This document shows positions 23,901 to 34,692 of a stretch of DNA of 64,000 bases, piece after piece. The notes beneath the pieces were generated by a model. The model was not told the origin of the DNA and did no database searches. It saw nothing but the letters and a program-made list of their open reading frames with translations. The translations under genes were made by a program, and so were the position numbers. This stretch comes from Euwallacea fornicatus (taxonomy: Eukaryota; Arthropoda; Insecta; Coleoptera; Curculionidae), in the NCBI RefSeq assembly GCF_040115645.1, contig NC_089560.1, positions 1,240,001 to 1,304,000 of the forward strand, read 5' to 3'. Every line of letters begins with the position of its first letter. Position 1 is the stretch's first letter.

Positions 23901-24276
23901 TTGTCCTTCAGCAATAATTAAAACCACAGAGAAAGCAATATTTCACGCAATAATGTTGAATATGTATAGAGAACTTGATATTTCAGCGCAAATATATGGT
24001 CTTGGCATGTCACCAACACGCTAGGGTTAGGTATTTATTTCATTAATGTATGGGGCACTCAAATTCTGGTGGAGATGACACGCCTGACGCATAACGGGGA
24101 ATGAAAAGCTGCCTGGAAAATACCATAAACATTTCCAAACGAATATAGAACTGTCGGTCAATACCTGCCCAATTAGCGTTGCCGTTAGTTGGCTAATTAA
24201 CGGCCGTGTTGGAACTTCAGCTCTTGACTGTTTCTGTGTAATTTTGTCATCTATTTGTTTTGTGAGAGTATTAAAA
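20986..24276. other. No recognised gene; one small MITE inside
   Basis: Apart from the 134 bp MITE at 21371-21504 I see no repeat or gene. A 126-codon ORF at 22985-23365 is rich in Arg and Ser and matches nothing known to me. A TTA-rich tract lies near 21780. Confidence 0.4.
21371..21504. mobile_element. 134 bp MITE candidate with TAA duplications (PIF/Harbinger type?)
   Basis: TGTCAGTGAGA (21371-21381) and TCTCACTGACA (21494-21504) are perfect 11 bp inverted repeats, and partial pairing continues for a few bases. TAA stands on both sides (21368-21370 and 21505-21507). A 3 bp TAA/TTA duplication is the known signature of PIF/Harbinger elements. Nothing coding fits in this length. The short repeat means chance cannot be excluded without other copies. 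Confidence 0.5.
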
Positions 24277-24278
24277 TA

Positions 24279-24908
24279 TACTCAGTTTGATATGAAATGC
24301 ATCACCCACTAATAATAATAATTAACTCTTGTAATTTTGCACAATGATACTCCATAATAGATTATCAAATGATCAGAGTTTCGCTAAAAAAGAAAGGACG
24401 GCAATGGTCAACAATATCCTAGAACCAGTATTGGTACCTTTTATGCACACATTATCAAATTTTTTTTTTTTAACAAGATAATGCAGGACTGCATATCGGG
24501 AACGTTACTCGGAGGTACCTGGGACATGTCAAATTGGAAATGCTGCCTTGGCCTGCACGATCACCAGATTTATGACCTACTGAACGTCTTTGAGACACGA
24601 TGAATAGTCGTTTTCTAAATTTACCGAGGTCACCAAACAATCTGGATGACCCACGACACCACCTTGAGGTAGTGTGGAATGAAAAACCCCAGGAGGACTT
24701 TTTTGCAAAGCATGCCGCGACGAGTACCTGCTTGCATTACTGTAGGAGCCGATATCACTCATTATTAACTTTTTAATTAATTAATGTTGTTTTTTTTTAC
24801 CGAAACTCTCATTATTTGATACTCTGTTATGAACAGTTATTTTGCCAGAATTATAACACCTAATTGTTATTATTATTGGGTGCTGCATTTCACACGCTAG
24901 TGAGTCCA
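24279..24908 (+). mobile_element. Internally deleted Tc1-like element
   Basis: The region starting with ACTCAGTTTGATATGAAATGC (after 24279) pairs with the reverse complement of GCATTTCACACGCTAGTGAGT (24885-24905); then CATCACCCACTAATAATAAT pairs with ATTATTATTGGGTGCTG. Ends are approximate to a few bases. The body contains the C-terminal third of a Tc1-like transposase, so roughly half the original element has been lost. Confidence 0.65.
24474..24774 (+). pseudogene. Tc1-like (DD34E) transposase C-terminal relic
   Basis: The plus strand reads QDNAGLHIGNVTRRYLGHV, LEMLPWPARSPDL, a stop, PTERLWDTMNSRF (with a further stop or shift), then NNLDDPRHHLEVVWNEKPQE. The D of QDN and the E of PTERL are 34 residues apart, the Tc1 spacing. 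The first catalytic D and the DNA-binding half are missing. The tail blocks (NL.DL...L...W, PQE) are typical of Tc1-type enzymes. Non-functional. Confidence 0.75.
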
Positions 24909-27900
24909 TATGTATCTAGGGGAGGTGCACATAAAATTTTAATAAGCAAATTTAATTAATTTAAGTTAAAATTACTAAATGCAAATTTTTTATTTAATTA
25001 ATTTAAAATTATTTTCACATGTGGAGCTGTGGCTTCGGCTCGACCCATTGGTTTCCGCCCATTCTAAGTATTTGCAACGTTCAAGGATTTTCCAATGTAA
25101 ATTGTTATACCTACATTCAAAATGGAATATGCTTATATCAGGGGGCGGAGGAACACTATCCAAAGAGTGCATCATTACATTTAGGGACCAGAGACCTTTC
25201 CGGAGTTTTCTTCATAAATCAAGGAACCACACATTCTTACGATCAAAATCTCTGAATTTATTATATCTTCTTCCTCTGTATTTATTTATGCGGTTTTTGC
25301 TTGTGAATTTCTGGACTAAATCTTATTTTGGCAATGCGATATTCTCATATATCCAGAGCTACCAGTAGTAAAGGTTGTTTTCAGGTAACTTCAGGTTAGT
25401 TTTGCTTGTCTGACTGTGAAAAATTACATTTTATTAGAACGCTTCCGTTTCATTCTCGCCTTGGAAAATTATTGTAAATGTCTGTCTCAGCTTCGTGTGT
25501 TCCTTATCGGAATGTGTAGGTGCCACGTCCAGTCGAAGTCCCCCATGAATAAATTCGTTTCTCAGATCTGTGTAACGCAAATTGTTCCAAAATATTTTCA
25601 TAATGCGAAGTAACCCAAACCGTCCCGATTTGTTGTCATAAATTAAAGTAACCCAAGTTCTGATTATTCTCACGATCCCGCTTGCCTAGCTCGTATCAGG
25701 ATTGAACTCAAATTTTCAAAAAATGTTTCAGTAAGCTAACTGAATTGAATTGTTTCCCTAAGTCTCAAACATCCTGAACTGACTGATTCATAATTCCAAA
25801 TAAGCCGACCTGACCGGAATCGTTTCTCAGTTTCAAAGAGCTGACCCAGCAGCAGCAACCAGAAGTAAATCGCAGCTATTTATGTAACCAGTCAGGAAAT
25901 GCAAACTTTTGTGAAACTGCCAGACAAGCAAGGCAATGACACAAAATAACATTTTCTAATGGGTTTCATTTGTGCAAATTTTACGTAACATGAGCTGAAC
26001 CCACGTTTTCGTAACGTGAATTGGACAGAATCAACGAAAGTGATCTGAATCATTATGATCCTTTCATGTCTTTGATGCGATATTTTCATACACGTTTGCC
26101 GGACGTGTGATTTGTAATTTGTTCCATGGTCTCTCACCTTGCTAGTTCTTTATCTCTAATGGGCATTGAAATGTAAGCCAGTTTTATCAAAGCCGGAAAT
26201 AGATGTCATTCTGCAGGAAAAGGATACGGAACCTACATGCATATCTTTGACGCATAAAAATCTAAATCTAAATCTGAAACGAGGACACAATTGCTTCGAA
26301 GCTCAGACAATAGCACGAGACGTCGTTTTCCGAAGGATTATCAGTTCGCTTCCTCCCATAGAGCACTAATAACCAGGCCTTTATGTCAAAAGATGCAAAA
26401 CGTCGCGACGGGCTCATCACCATAACATTCTCATTATTTCTCGATTTAAGCGAGAGATATTCGTTCATTAAAGGCTGCCAGTTTCCTAAGAATGCCTCGA
26501 ACGTTAATATTGCTCGGTTGACTCCAAAAACGGTTATTTCAACTTATTGACGTTTCAATGAAATATCCGCGTTTAACCTTTATCCCTTAACGAATTTTCC
26601 GCTTTTTAAAAGGGCATTAGATGAAAGTTTTTGGCAATCATTTCCTTTCTGCCGAATTTCAGTGCTGGAAATGCAACGGAACCCGAGAGCCACGACTGGC
26701 AAAGGAACAGATGTTGAAATCTGGTTTTGGCAAATTTGTCTGCTGACCGCATCGTTAATCTCTGCAATAGCTTTAATTTAATTATAATTAGTTTTGCTAA
26801 TTTGGTAATGATCGTTTTAGCGAACAATTCGAAATAGAGTGTACAAGCAGGTGGACCGCCTGGAAAAATGGTCCGGTCTTGCTTGAAGGTTACCTGGAGC
26901 CCCAGAAAAAGTGGTGTATTGAAACTCCACATCGTTCGGGGGTTCTTCTCAGGAGGAACTTAACAGCCGTGCCTGAAATCATTTGTCGAACGTTCTCTAA
27001 TGAACAAGTCTATTTATCTCTACTAGGTTTAACGTACTATTAAGACCTTCTTTTTAATTTCCATACCCTTCCCCTTCAGCGGCCTACCCGCTGTATAAAA
27101 GCTCAATTTTTATACTCGGGTTGGAGCAGAGCTCCGAGTTTCTCCTCGTTATGACGAAAATTCTACGAAGAATGATTCCTCAGTATACACCGAGGCTCTA
27201 TAAAAAACATTTAGGTCAAAACTCGTATAAATTCGAGAAACCTAATTTTTGCCTCTAGCAAGCGAGCGTTATCTCACATTTTAAGATTGATTAGCCAGAT
27301 ACTCATATGACTTTTTTAATTAATTCTTTGCGTGCAGGGCGGACTCGTTTTAAATAGAGCTTCAACTCTGACATATTCTTTCCACATAAGTTTTTCACCA
27401 ATCATGTAATTGGATTCGGAAATGAAGGGTGCTTGAAGTTGCTCGGCCCTGATAACGATCGAACCTCAAGGAAAGAATTCCTTCTAAATATATCGTATAT
27501 AAAAGTAGCTTTTCCCTTCCGTTTTCTTTAATAGTCGTACATAAATTGATGAGTTTATAAAGATATCGGGCCATGTTGACAGCAAAAATATTAATGGAAG
27601 GCTTTGTTAAATGCTCTATTCAATATATTATACAATAGCCGCGCTTATGGACAAACCAATATTGGTTCCTTGTTAACAATGGACCAACCATGGGACAATA
27701 AATTCTAAAGGGGAAGTTATAATATATTAGGTCGGGGAGGCTCGGAATAGAGCGACGATATATTAATTCACTTCCTGAGGAATTTTATAGGAAAGTAATT
27801 GATTGATAATCGAATTATTTCGCTCACTGTGTATGCGCGTTTATCCCTAAACGAGCCGTTTTAATATTGCCCGCCCTTCACCGAAAATGGTTTATCAATA

Positions 27901-28736
27901 TTTAATATAGCCTGTCTGTTTTCGAGGAAGCATTTTCTTTGCTCTATTTGGGGGTGTGAACTCTGTAAACATCGTTTAGTGGATCATGCAACGTACTGAA
28001 TTTCCTTGCACACATACATATAGCTTCCCAACATGCAAACCTCTTTTTTACAATATTAGGGCTGTGGCTATCGCAGCTATAAATACCCATTGTATCCAGT
28101 CATTGGGAAACTCACCCACAATAATTTAAACTAAAAAATGTTTTTCTTGGAGATCGATTCTCCTTAAGGCTGTTCTCCAACGGACTGGCAAGTAATTTCC
28201 TTCCGAGTACGAGAAAGAATGCGGCCCCTCGGCATCAGACAAGGAAGTGTCTAATTTTAAAAGTTTAAAAGAAAAATTGTTTTAATAAAACTTGCTCGGC
28301 TCCCTAGGCATAATAAATCGTAAAAAATTGGGTGACTAACGGCTGATGTTTTCGCGTAAACGTTATGCAGTGGAGCAAGGGGTCTCCAGGAGTCGTAGAT
28401 TCGGAAAAATGCTTCTACGAAATTGTTGAGGGTGACTAAATAATATTCTTGAGCTGATGGCTTCTCGTACTATTTCGAACAAAAACCCTCATGGAGGCAG
28501 GTTTAGTCCAATATCAATCTTCCCGTGTTTGAGACTCTAACGTCCATTATGAGAGCGAGATCCCTATATGAAAAAATTCCATCGATCTCGAACCGTTTTA
28601 CCTTGTTGACCCGCTAATATGTTAATTTTAAATTGCATAATGACAAATTCACGAATCGGGAATATTATGCCCCATCGACGTTTCGTTTCCGTCACGACAC
28701 CGTTATCGTCTTGATGGTCTGCATCCTTAGGAGGTG
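24909..28736. other. No recognised gene
   Basis: ORFs up to 129 codons (24979-25368) carry no known motif. A TATAAAAG at 27094-27101 and a TATAAATA near 28078 resemble TATA boxes, but no exon follows either, so they are not called promoters. A degenerate tandem duplication lies near 25740-25860. Confidence 0.4.
25740..25860. repeat. Degenerate tandem repeat, about two units
   Basis: Two adjacent segments share the pattern CTGA..GAATTGTTTCCCTAAGTCTCAAA and CTGACCGGAATCGTTTCTCA..TTCAAA, spaced by roughly 68 bases. Weaker echoes (GTAACCCAA...GTTC) occur between 25560 and 26090. The match is imperfect and may be an old minisatellite. Confidence 0.3.
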
Positions 28737-28738
28737 TA

Positions 28739-29769
28739 CAGGGTGTTCCATTTTTAACGTGGCTATTAAGAAATCTCGCTTAGCAATAAAGATGCTTGAA
28801 AATAGATGACATAACACTGTGTTATTTTTTTGAGAAATAAATCATGATGCAGAGTCAAATTGAAATTGTGGCATTTCGGAATCCCCTCTGCAACTTTTGC
28901 CACTAAAAGATCTTTGCAATTTTGAAAACTGTTTGTCATAGATTTCTTAACGCGGAATTCAGTGGCAACGTAAGATTTCTTATTCATCTAACCACTTTTG
29001 GGATGTACATCAAACTTATCATCTTCTTTTAATGGAACATCCTGTGTTTGTTTAATCCGCCGCGTTTCCCTTTTGTAGTGCTTTTCAGCACTTTGGGAAA
29101 GCATTCAGAAGTACACGAAAAATTGTAAATTTAATATTGAAACACATAATTTTTAGTGTGCTGAGTCAACATATACCTTAGCCATCTGCAGGTAAAAGCT
29201 ACTTTAATAGTAAATGCTTTAGAAGAATAGAAAACCACTGTAGGCTATGTTTTAAAGCAAATTGTGGATCATTTGAATAACTGCGATAATACTTTTTATT
29301 ATATTTTTTATTTCTATGAAATCGATTTAGATAGGTGCATCATTAATTATTAATAGTTTTTTTCTGTATTTTACGTGTAATGATGAAAGGCGCTTTAAAG
29401 GGGGAACACGACAGATTAAACAAATATTGGGTCTTCCATTAAAAAAAGATAAGTTTGGCCTACATCTCAAAAATGGTTAGATGAATAGAAAATCTTATGT
29501 TACCACTCAATTCTATATAATAAAAATCTATGAGATTCATTTTCAAAATTACAAAGTCATTTGAAATAAAAAAAAGCTGTGGGAGGCGTCTAAACGTGCA
29601 AGAATTTCAGTTTCATTCTGTATTACAGAAACAAATAGATCTATAAAAAAACTGTTTACATCATCATTTATTTCTCGAAAAATTAGCACAGCGTTGCGTA
29701 AACCATTTTTAAGTATCTTTATTTCTAACCAAGAATTCTCAATAATCCCATCGAAAATGGGACATCCTG
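28739..29769. repeat. Two inverted copies of a short CAGG-ended element, or one element with long arms
   Basis: 28739-29052 starts CAGGGTGTTCCATTTTT and ends AATGGAACATCCTGT, so it carries its own short inverted repeat. About 29430-29769 is a diverged reverse-complement copy ending GGGACATCCTGTA. Over the arms, TGGTTAGATGAATA..AAATCTTA matches in both after reversal. About 375 unrelated bases separate them. TA stands directly outside the outer ends (28737-28738, 29770-29771). Either two MITEs landed head to head, or this is a single element with 310-340 bp arms. Confidence 0.7.
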
Positions 29770-29771
29770 TA

Positions 29772-31012
29772 TATAAATCCATAATAATGTCGGTTCAGCT
29801 AGTTCAGGTGAGCCGTTTCACCTTCGCCACGATTACCATTCTCATTGAGAATAAAGGGTATTTCTAATCCGCGATCAGTTTAAACCTAGTTTTATGATAA
29901 CTGATTATGATAAAACACTCTTTATCTTATATCCTCATTTTAGTCTCGTTCCATGAACTCTGAAATCAAGTATTTGTCCAGCTGGAAGTGATCTACACTT
30001 TCTACATCCTCACCGACTTGAATTTGCTCTTCCGACTATTTCGCGCTTTTCTCCAGTCTTAACAGCGATTTACACCTACTAGTTTGTAACTGAGGTGCAT
30101 CCACAATGCAACGTTTCCTCCCTTGTAGTTAAATCATAATTGTCAGGCGGTTTATTTCTAGCATTTACCTTGTAAAATAGTTATAACACTGATTTCACTG
30201 TTGCAAGTTTTCTCTGAAATCAAAAGTGTTTTATCTTTTTGGTCCAAAAACCCCATTTCAGGAGAATCCTACGTTCTCACCATTATCATGGTTTTGTACT
30301 CGACCGATTACTCATCGTGAATCTGAAGGTAGCAGACAGTGCCCTCATCCCTTAAATACATTTCTTGGACTTCCTTTGCCGAAATTATTTTTAAGTATCA
30401 AAATGTGTCGAACAGTGTTTTATTCTATTCCTTAAGCGAATAGAATCAAAACCATTGTACAATAAAAAGGAAAGGGCTGGCGGGCCCTTCGATTGTTCAA
30501 CGGCAAACTTTCAATTTTGCTTTTATTCCATTGTGCAGCATTATTTCCAGACATGTGGATGGTTCGTGTCTTTTCAGCTTTGATTCGTACGAGCAGTCAT
30601 CTTTACCTGATTTAGTCACATGATTATTGCACTGACGATATAAAAAGTGCGAGTTGCGTACTGTAGGAATGGGAACAGATTAAATCAACAACTTGTTTGC
30701 TTACTATCAATGGGTTTCAAGTAGTGTTAAATTGCTTGTCAGCTATGGAGCCGAGATCTTCTAGAATCTAGAATATGAAAATGCTAAGCTTTTACTGTGC
30801 CTGAATGTCCTTAAATGTCTCTTCTATAAATATTTCCAAACATCTATAATAATTTTCAGTTATTAAACTTACGCACAAGAAATTTCAAGCAAAATTTCCA
30901 TTTGGGCCTTGTCTACTAATTTTTGTGAATTGATCAGTTAAGTTCGGCTATTGACTGGCGATTAATGCATAATACTTGACTTGGCTCGATCGAGACTGGT
31001 CATTCAATTTCT
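29772..31012. other. No recognised feature
   Basis: AT-rich DNA without repeats or motifs that I could identify. It forms the upstream flank of the 83-codon ORF that follows. Confidence 0.4.
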
Positions 31013-31264
31013 ATGGTGCCTTATATGCATTCTTCTGGTTTGGACTATAAACATGCTCAAGCAGCTTCACCTCCTGCAACTGCCGTAACCTATAAAGAAG
31101 AAGCCGAGTCAACAAGACGAAAATTAAAAAAAACTCTGCTTTCGATGTCTACAGCTCCTCGTCGCTCAACAGTACCACGTTGGTACCTTCAAAGCCCTCG
31201 GGTAAAAATATTTAAAGATTTAGATGGGGTAGAAACACGAATTGCTGATTTTGAAAAGAAATAG
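31013..31264 (+). CDS. Hypothetical 83-residue ORF ending at a transposon insertion site
   Basis: I do not recognise this protein. It starts at ATG 31013 and reads with ordinary composition: an Ala/Pro-rich part, a basic charged segment (KEEAESTRRKLKKTLL), then RSTVPRWYLQSPRV and KIFKDLDGVETRIADFEKK. No signal peptide or membrane segment is apparent. The TAG stop uses TA 31262-31263, the presumed target duplication of the element at 31264-34690, plus that element's first base. Joining the two flanks without the element gives TAA at the same codon, so the reading length would not change. It may be a terminal exon, a small gene, a processed fragment or chance; an upstream in-frame stop lies near 30980. 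Confidence 0.35.
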   Translation: MVPYMHSSGLDYKHAQAASPPATAVTYKEEAESTRRKLKKTLLSMSTAPRRSTVPRWYLQSPRVKIFKDLDGVETRIADFEKK

Positions 31265-31489
31265 AGGGTGTTAATTTGAGGACGAACCACTCTCGATATT
31301 TAGGTGATTATGGAAAATATGCAAATATAGACAAACATGTCGATTTTATTTTCAAGGGCGATATCTTTTAAGTTAATTTTCCATTAAATGTATCATTTTT
31401 CTTAATTGAGACGTTCTCGAAAAGTAATGTCGAAACCGCAAACAAGCTTCGGTATCAATTGTATCGTAGACAAATTGTTTATTAACTTT

Positions 31490-31640
31490 ATAAGTGGTCA
31501 AAATGCCCTCCATTGTTTTCTAAACAGTAATAAAGTCTCTTTTCAAGCTCGACTCTAACATTCACAAAAACTTTTTAAATTTCCCTACACGCGACTCTAT
31601 TTTTTCTCTTCAATTCTTCCAAATCTTGAGGCCAGATTTT
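31490..31640 (-). pseudogene. Transposase C-terminal tail inside the left arm
   Basis: On the minus strand this part of the left arm reads EEKNRVACREI, then VFVNVRVELEKRLYYCLENN and GGHFDHL before a stop. That is the tail of a kind-2 transposase. The right arm encodes the corresponding tail on the plus strand at 34240-34370, so the coding end exists twice, facing inward from both ends. Confidence 0.6.
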
Positions 31641-31899
31641 CTAAACAACAGACGACGATTTTGGTTTTAATTTGTTTATTTGTATTTGTAAATGCATTTA
31701 TTTAAACATTCTACTTGTAGAGAAAGTAGTGAGATTAAGACTGTTCGATTAAAAAAAAAACGATATTATTTATAATTTTTTGTTAAATTACTGAATATCT
31801 ATTTTTCAAAATTTTGTTTTGCGAGTTAAAAGTTGTGCGCTTATTATAAGGTTGTTTGCAAAAATGGTCTACACGCTTTAACAAAGAACCGAGATAAGT

Positions 31900-32560
31900 T
31901 TCATCTCTGGAGAATGTAGTGGATGTGCAAGAAAAACCGCAAGAATTTTTAATAAGAAGAATCCTAATTCAAGTTTGAAACATAAATACGTATTGAAGTT
32001 AGTTGTTAAGTTTACTGAAACTGGTTACGTTGTTAACAAAAACGGGGTTCATATGCGTGTTTTGAATAAAACAGCTCAAATTTCAGTTTTAGGCTCTTTC
32101 GTTGCCTAACCGGCGAGCTCCGTTTGTGCTGTGCCGCATAAAGTAGAAATGTCTCACGAAACAGTAAGAAAAGCGCTAAAGTTAAATAAATTCCACCCAT
32201 ATAAAATGCAAATCCTTCAACAACTTTTTGACGACGATTTCAACAGAAGGATTCACATTTGTGAAACTGTGACAGATTTTATAAATGACAACCGAAATAT
32301 TTTACAAAACATTTGCTTTAGTGATGAGTGTACGTTTTTCCATAATGGACAGGTTAACAAGTAGATCTGTGAATACTGGAGCGATGAAAATCCCCGATTA
32401 TTTAGATAAAGCAATGCAGAGTATCTGTAAAAATGAATGTTCGAGCTGATATTCTTGAGAATGCCGTAATTCGTGCTTTATTCGTAGAAGAAAACCTAAC
32501 TGGCCAATTCTACTTCAATCTGCTGGAAGACGTAGTAGATCAATAACAACAACGAATTTA
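31900..32560 (+). pseudogene. Kind-2 transposase, N-terminal and middle part
   Basis: Plus-strand blocks are a degraded first domain near 31900-32100, then SHETVRKALKLNKFHPYKMQ (a second helix-turn-helix followed by the family's FHPYK motif), QQLFDDDFNRRIHICE, and NICFSDECTFFHNGQVNK with the first catalytic D in SDE. After a stop come EYWSDENPRLF and, frame-shifted, VRADILENAVIRALF. The gene is then cut by the nested Tc1 element at 32663 and resumes at about 34155. Stops occur before and after the nested insertion point. Confidence 0.75.
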
Positions 32561-32662
32561 GAACATCGAGTTGACGCGGCTGGCAATAGCGTTTAAAAGA
32601 AAAATTTATTAATTTTCAACAAAATTGAGCTTTAATATGGCATATACATAGTAAAGCTCGTA

Positions 32663-34074
32663 TACCGTGTGACATAGAAAACAGAACACGTCATAAAAAT
32701 AGTTTATTTTAAATACTTTTTGGTGTGCACATTTCTCACACTAAAACAAATACTTCATTAAAAAATTTAACACATTAAATTAAAAAAAATAATAATAATA
32801 TTGATTTGTCAGTCCTCCGCCGTGTCTTATACATTCCCGTACACAGCTAAGGATGGATCTAATGAGGTGATTGATGTACTCTTGGGGGATCTCGTTCCAG
32901 GCTAACTGGATAGCATGACATAGCGCCGATAGGGTTTGTGAGGGATGGGGTGAATACTGCAACCTTCTACCTACAATATCCCGTACATGTTCAATCGATG
33001 AGAGGTCTGGACATCGTGGTGGGCAAGGTAGCAAATCGATTGCATTTTGTTGAACGAAGCCCATAGTCACTCTAGCCACATGTGGTCGTGCATTGTCTTG
33101 CTGGAAAACTTGATTAACAAGAGTTTCCAGATAAGGTCCGAGATGAGGTTCCAGGACTTCTTGGATGTATCGTTAGAGTATCATACTGCTTCCAACGAAA
33201 AATAAAGGTGACTTGCTACGATATGCAATAACACCCCAACAGTCTGATGGACATGCCTCTGAATTGTAAACTGAGGATCCTGCCTTTCACCCTATTTTCT
33301 TCTTACTCTTGCTCGACCATCGTGAATATCCAAATAGAAACCGAATTCGTCCTAAGCACGATACTATCCCATTTCAGATTCCAATGTATCCTTTCTCTGC
33401 GCCACTGCGGTCGATTTTAACATAATTAAACATGAGGAATAACACAAGATGAGGACGGTAGGAAATGAGTCCAAAACTTTTTATCTGGCGATAAATCTTT
33501 CAAATCCCACTGGTCCTTCCATACTCAGCAAAACATGATCCATCAGCGGTCTGGACGAGACGCACCTATTTCTTAGGGCCATAACTCGAAGGTGGCGATC
33601 TTGACGCTTTGTTGTTTTTTGGGATCGTCCCCTACCTCTCCTTCTGCTTGTTTGCTCTTGGTGGAACCATGCTTGACCACATCTCACTATAGTGTTTACA
33701 CTACGGTTCAATCTAGTGGCGATTTCCCTTAATGACCAACCAGCCTCTCGTAGACCCATTATATTCGACCTCTCTCAAACTCGCTCAATTGTTGAAAATC
33801 TGGCTGCATTCTGTGTCTCGTCATATTTGATTAATCTAAAAGCACTTCCTAAGTACATTACGCATCAATAAATGATATTTTGCCCCCATGTTGTTGATCT
33901 TTTATTGCAATTTTTACAGTAAAAAAAATTCAGCATTTCTGATAACTCGTAAATACATTGATAAACATGGCTGAAAATTTAATCGTTTTTGTTCTCCCAT
34001 ATACAAACATGCATACCAAACGTTATTTAAATAAAATGATTTTTGCGGAGCGTTCCCATTTCTAAGTTACGTAT
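32663..34074 (-). mobile_element. Tc1-like element, sister copy B (nested)
   Basis: TA flanks both ends (32661-32662 and 34075-34076). The left end TACCGTGTGACATAGAAAAC matches, after reversal, the right end ATACGTAACTTAGAAATGGG, and similarity continues through AAAAAT.GTTTATTTAAAT.. to ..GGT.TGCA.. in both. Length is 1412 bp. The transposase blocks are colinear and highly similar to copy A at 13982-15297, but on the opposite strand. Confidence 0.85.
32780..33824 (-). pseudogene. Tc1-like transposase, sister copy B (broken)
   Basis: The reading starts at ATG 33822-33824 with MTRHRMQPDFQQLSEFERGR, then one frameshift. MGLREAGWSLREIATRLNRS follows, then NTIVRCGQAW, then RRRGRGRSQK, the GRGR-like linker between the two helix-turn-helix units. 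A decayed middle contains stops. NQVFQQDNARPHVARVTMG carries the second catalytic D, and CPPRCPDLSSIEHVRDIVG the E, 34 residues apart. The tail reads LCHAIQLAWNEIPQEYINHL and CIRHGGG. Unlike copy A, the catalytic E is preserved here. It is a pseudogene by frameshifts and stops. Confidence 0.85.
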
Positions 34075-34154
34075 TATCTATAGGATATGCTATAGACAAT
34101 GCTATACTATTTTCTCCTGTTAGACAGTAGTTAGGAGATCAATTGAATGAACAC

Positions 34155-34370
34155 CGCAGTTGTTCGATTTAACACCTCTGGGTTTTTTCTCTGGGGGCAT
34201 CTCAAATCTGCTGTTTGTAAAACTCAGTCTTAAGATGTTGGAGAATTGAAGAGAAGAATTGCCGTTGCGTGTGGGAAAATTCAAGTAAAAGTTATTGTGA
34301 ATTTTAGAGTGCAATTCGAAAACAGACTTTATTAATATTCAGAAAATAATGGACAGTATTTTGAATGCTT
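34155..34370 (+). pseudogene. Kind-2 transposase C-terminal part (continuation of 31900-32560)
   Basis: The plus strand reads FDLTPLGFFLWGHLKSAVCK, then after a stop DVGELKRRIAVACGKI and VNFRVQFENRLY, ending near YFECL. In PLGFF a G stands at the third catalytic position, normally D. Orientation and block order continue the fragment interrupted at 32663, which supports the nested-insertion reading. Confidence 0.75.
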
Positions 34371-34692
34371 AAAACATTAATAAACAATTTTACTGCAATA
34401 CAATTGGAATCGAAGTTGATTTACGGTTTGGAAATTATCTTTTGGAAACTTCCCAACGAACAAAAATTACTTTTGGAAGGATAATTCGAAAGATTTTCCA
34501 AATGAGGTGCAATTCAATCCCCCTTTCCATTTAAGATATTAGTGGTCGTTTCCACCCGCGCTAGAGGGTGCATGCAATTTAATAAAGGATGTCCTCCATG
34601 AAAATAAAATCGACGTTTTTTGCATATTTACAAATTTTCTATGATCGTCGAAGTGCCGAGGGTGGCTCGTTTTCATACTGAGACACTGTCTA

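Larger units (their letters stand above)
31264..34690 (+). mobile_element. Kind-2 element with arms reaching the transposase 3' end, split by Tc1 copy B
   Basis: The left arm (GAGGGTGTTAATTTGAGGAC; GTCGATTTTATTTTCA near 31340) and right arm (TGAAAATAAAATCGAC near 34598) are inverted repeats running about 400-480 bases. They include TTGTTTATTAACTTTATAAG near 31466 and its counterpart near 34373. TA flanks both ends (31262-31263, 34691-34692). Without the 1412 bp nested Tc1 element the length is about 2.0 kb. Transposase pieces lie on both sides of the nested element in the same orientation. Confidence 0.8.

Noticed and set aside
24979..25368. 129-codon ORF on the plus strand
   Set aside because: Overlaps other ORFs in two further frames, has no known motif, and looks like chance in low-stop sequence.
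27094..27101. TATAAAAG as a core promoter
   Set aside because: No initiator at the expected distance and no coding exon downstream; such strings are frequent in AT-rich DNA.
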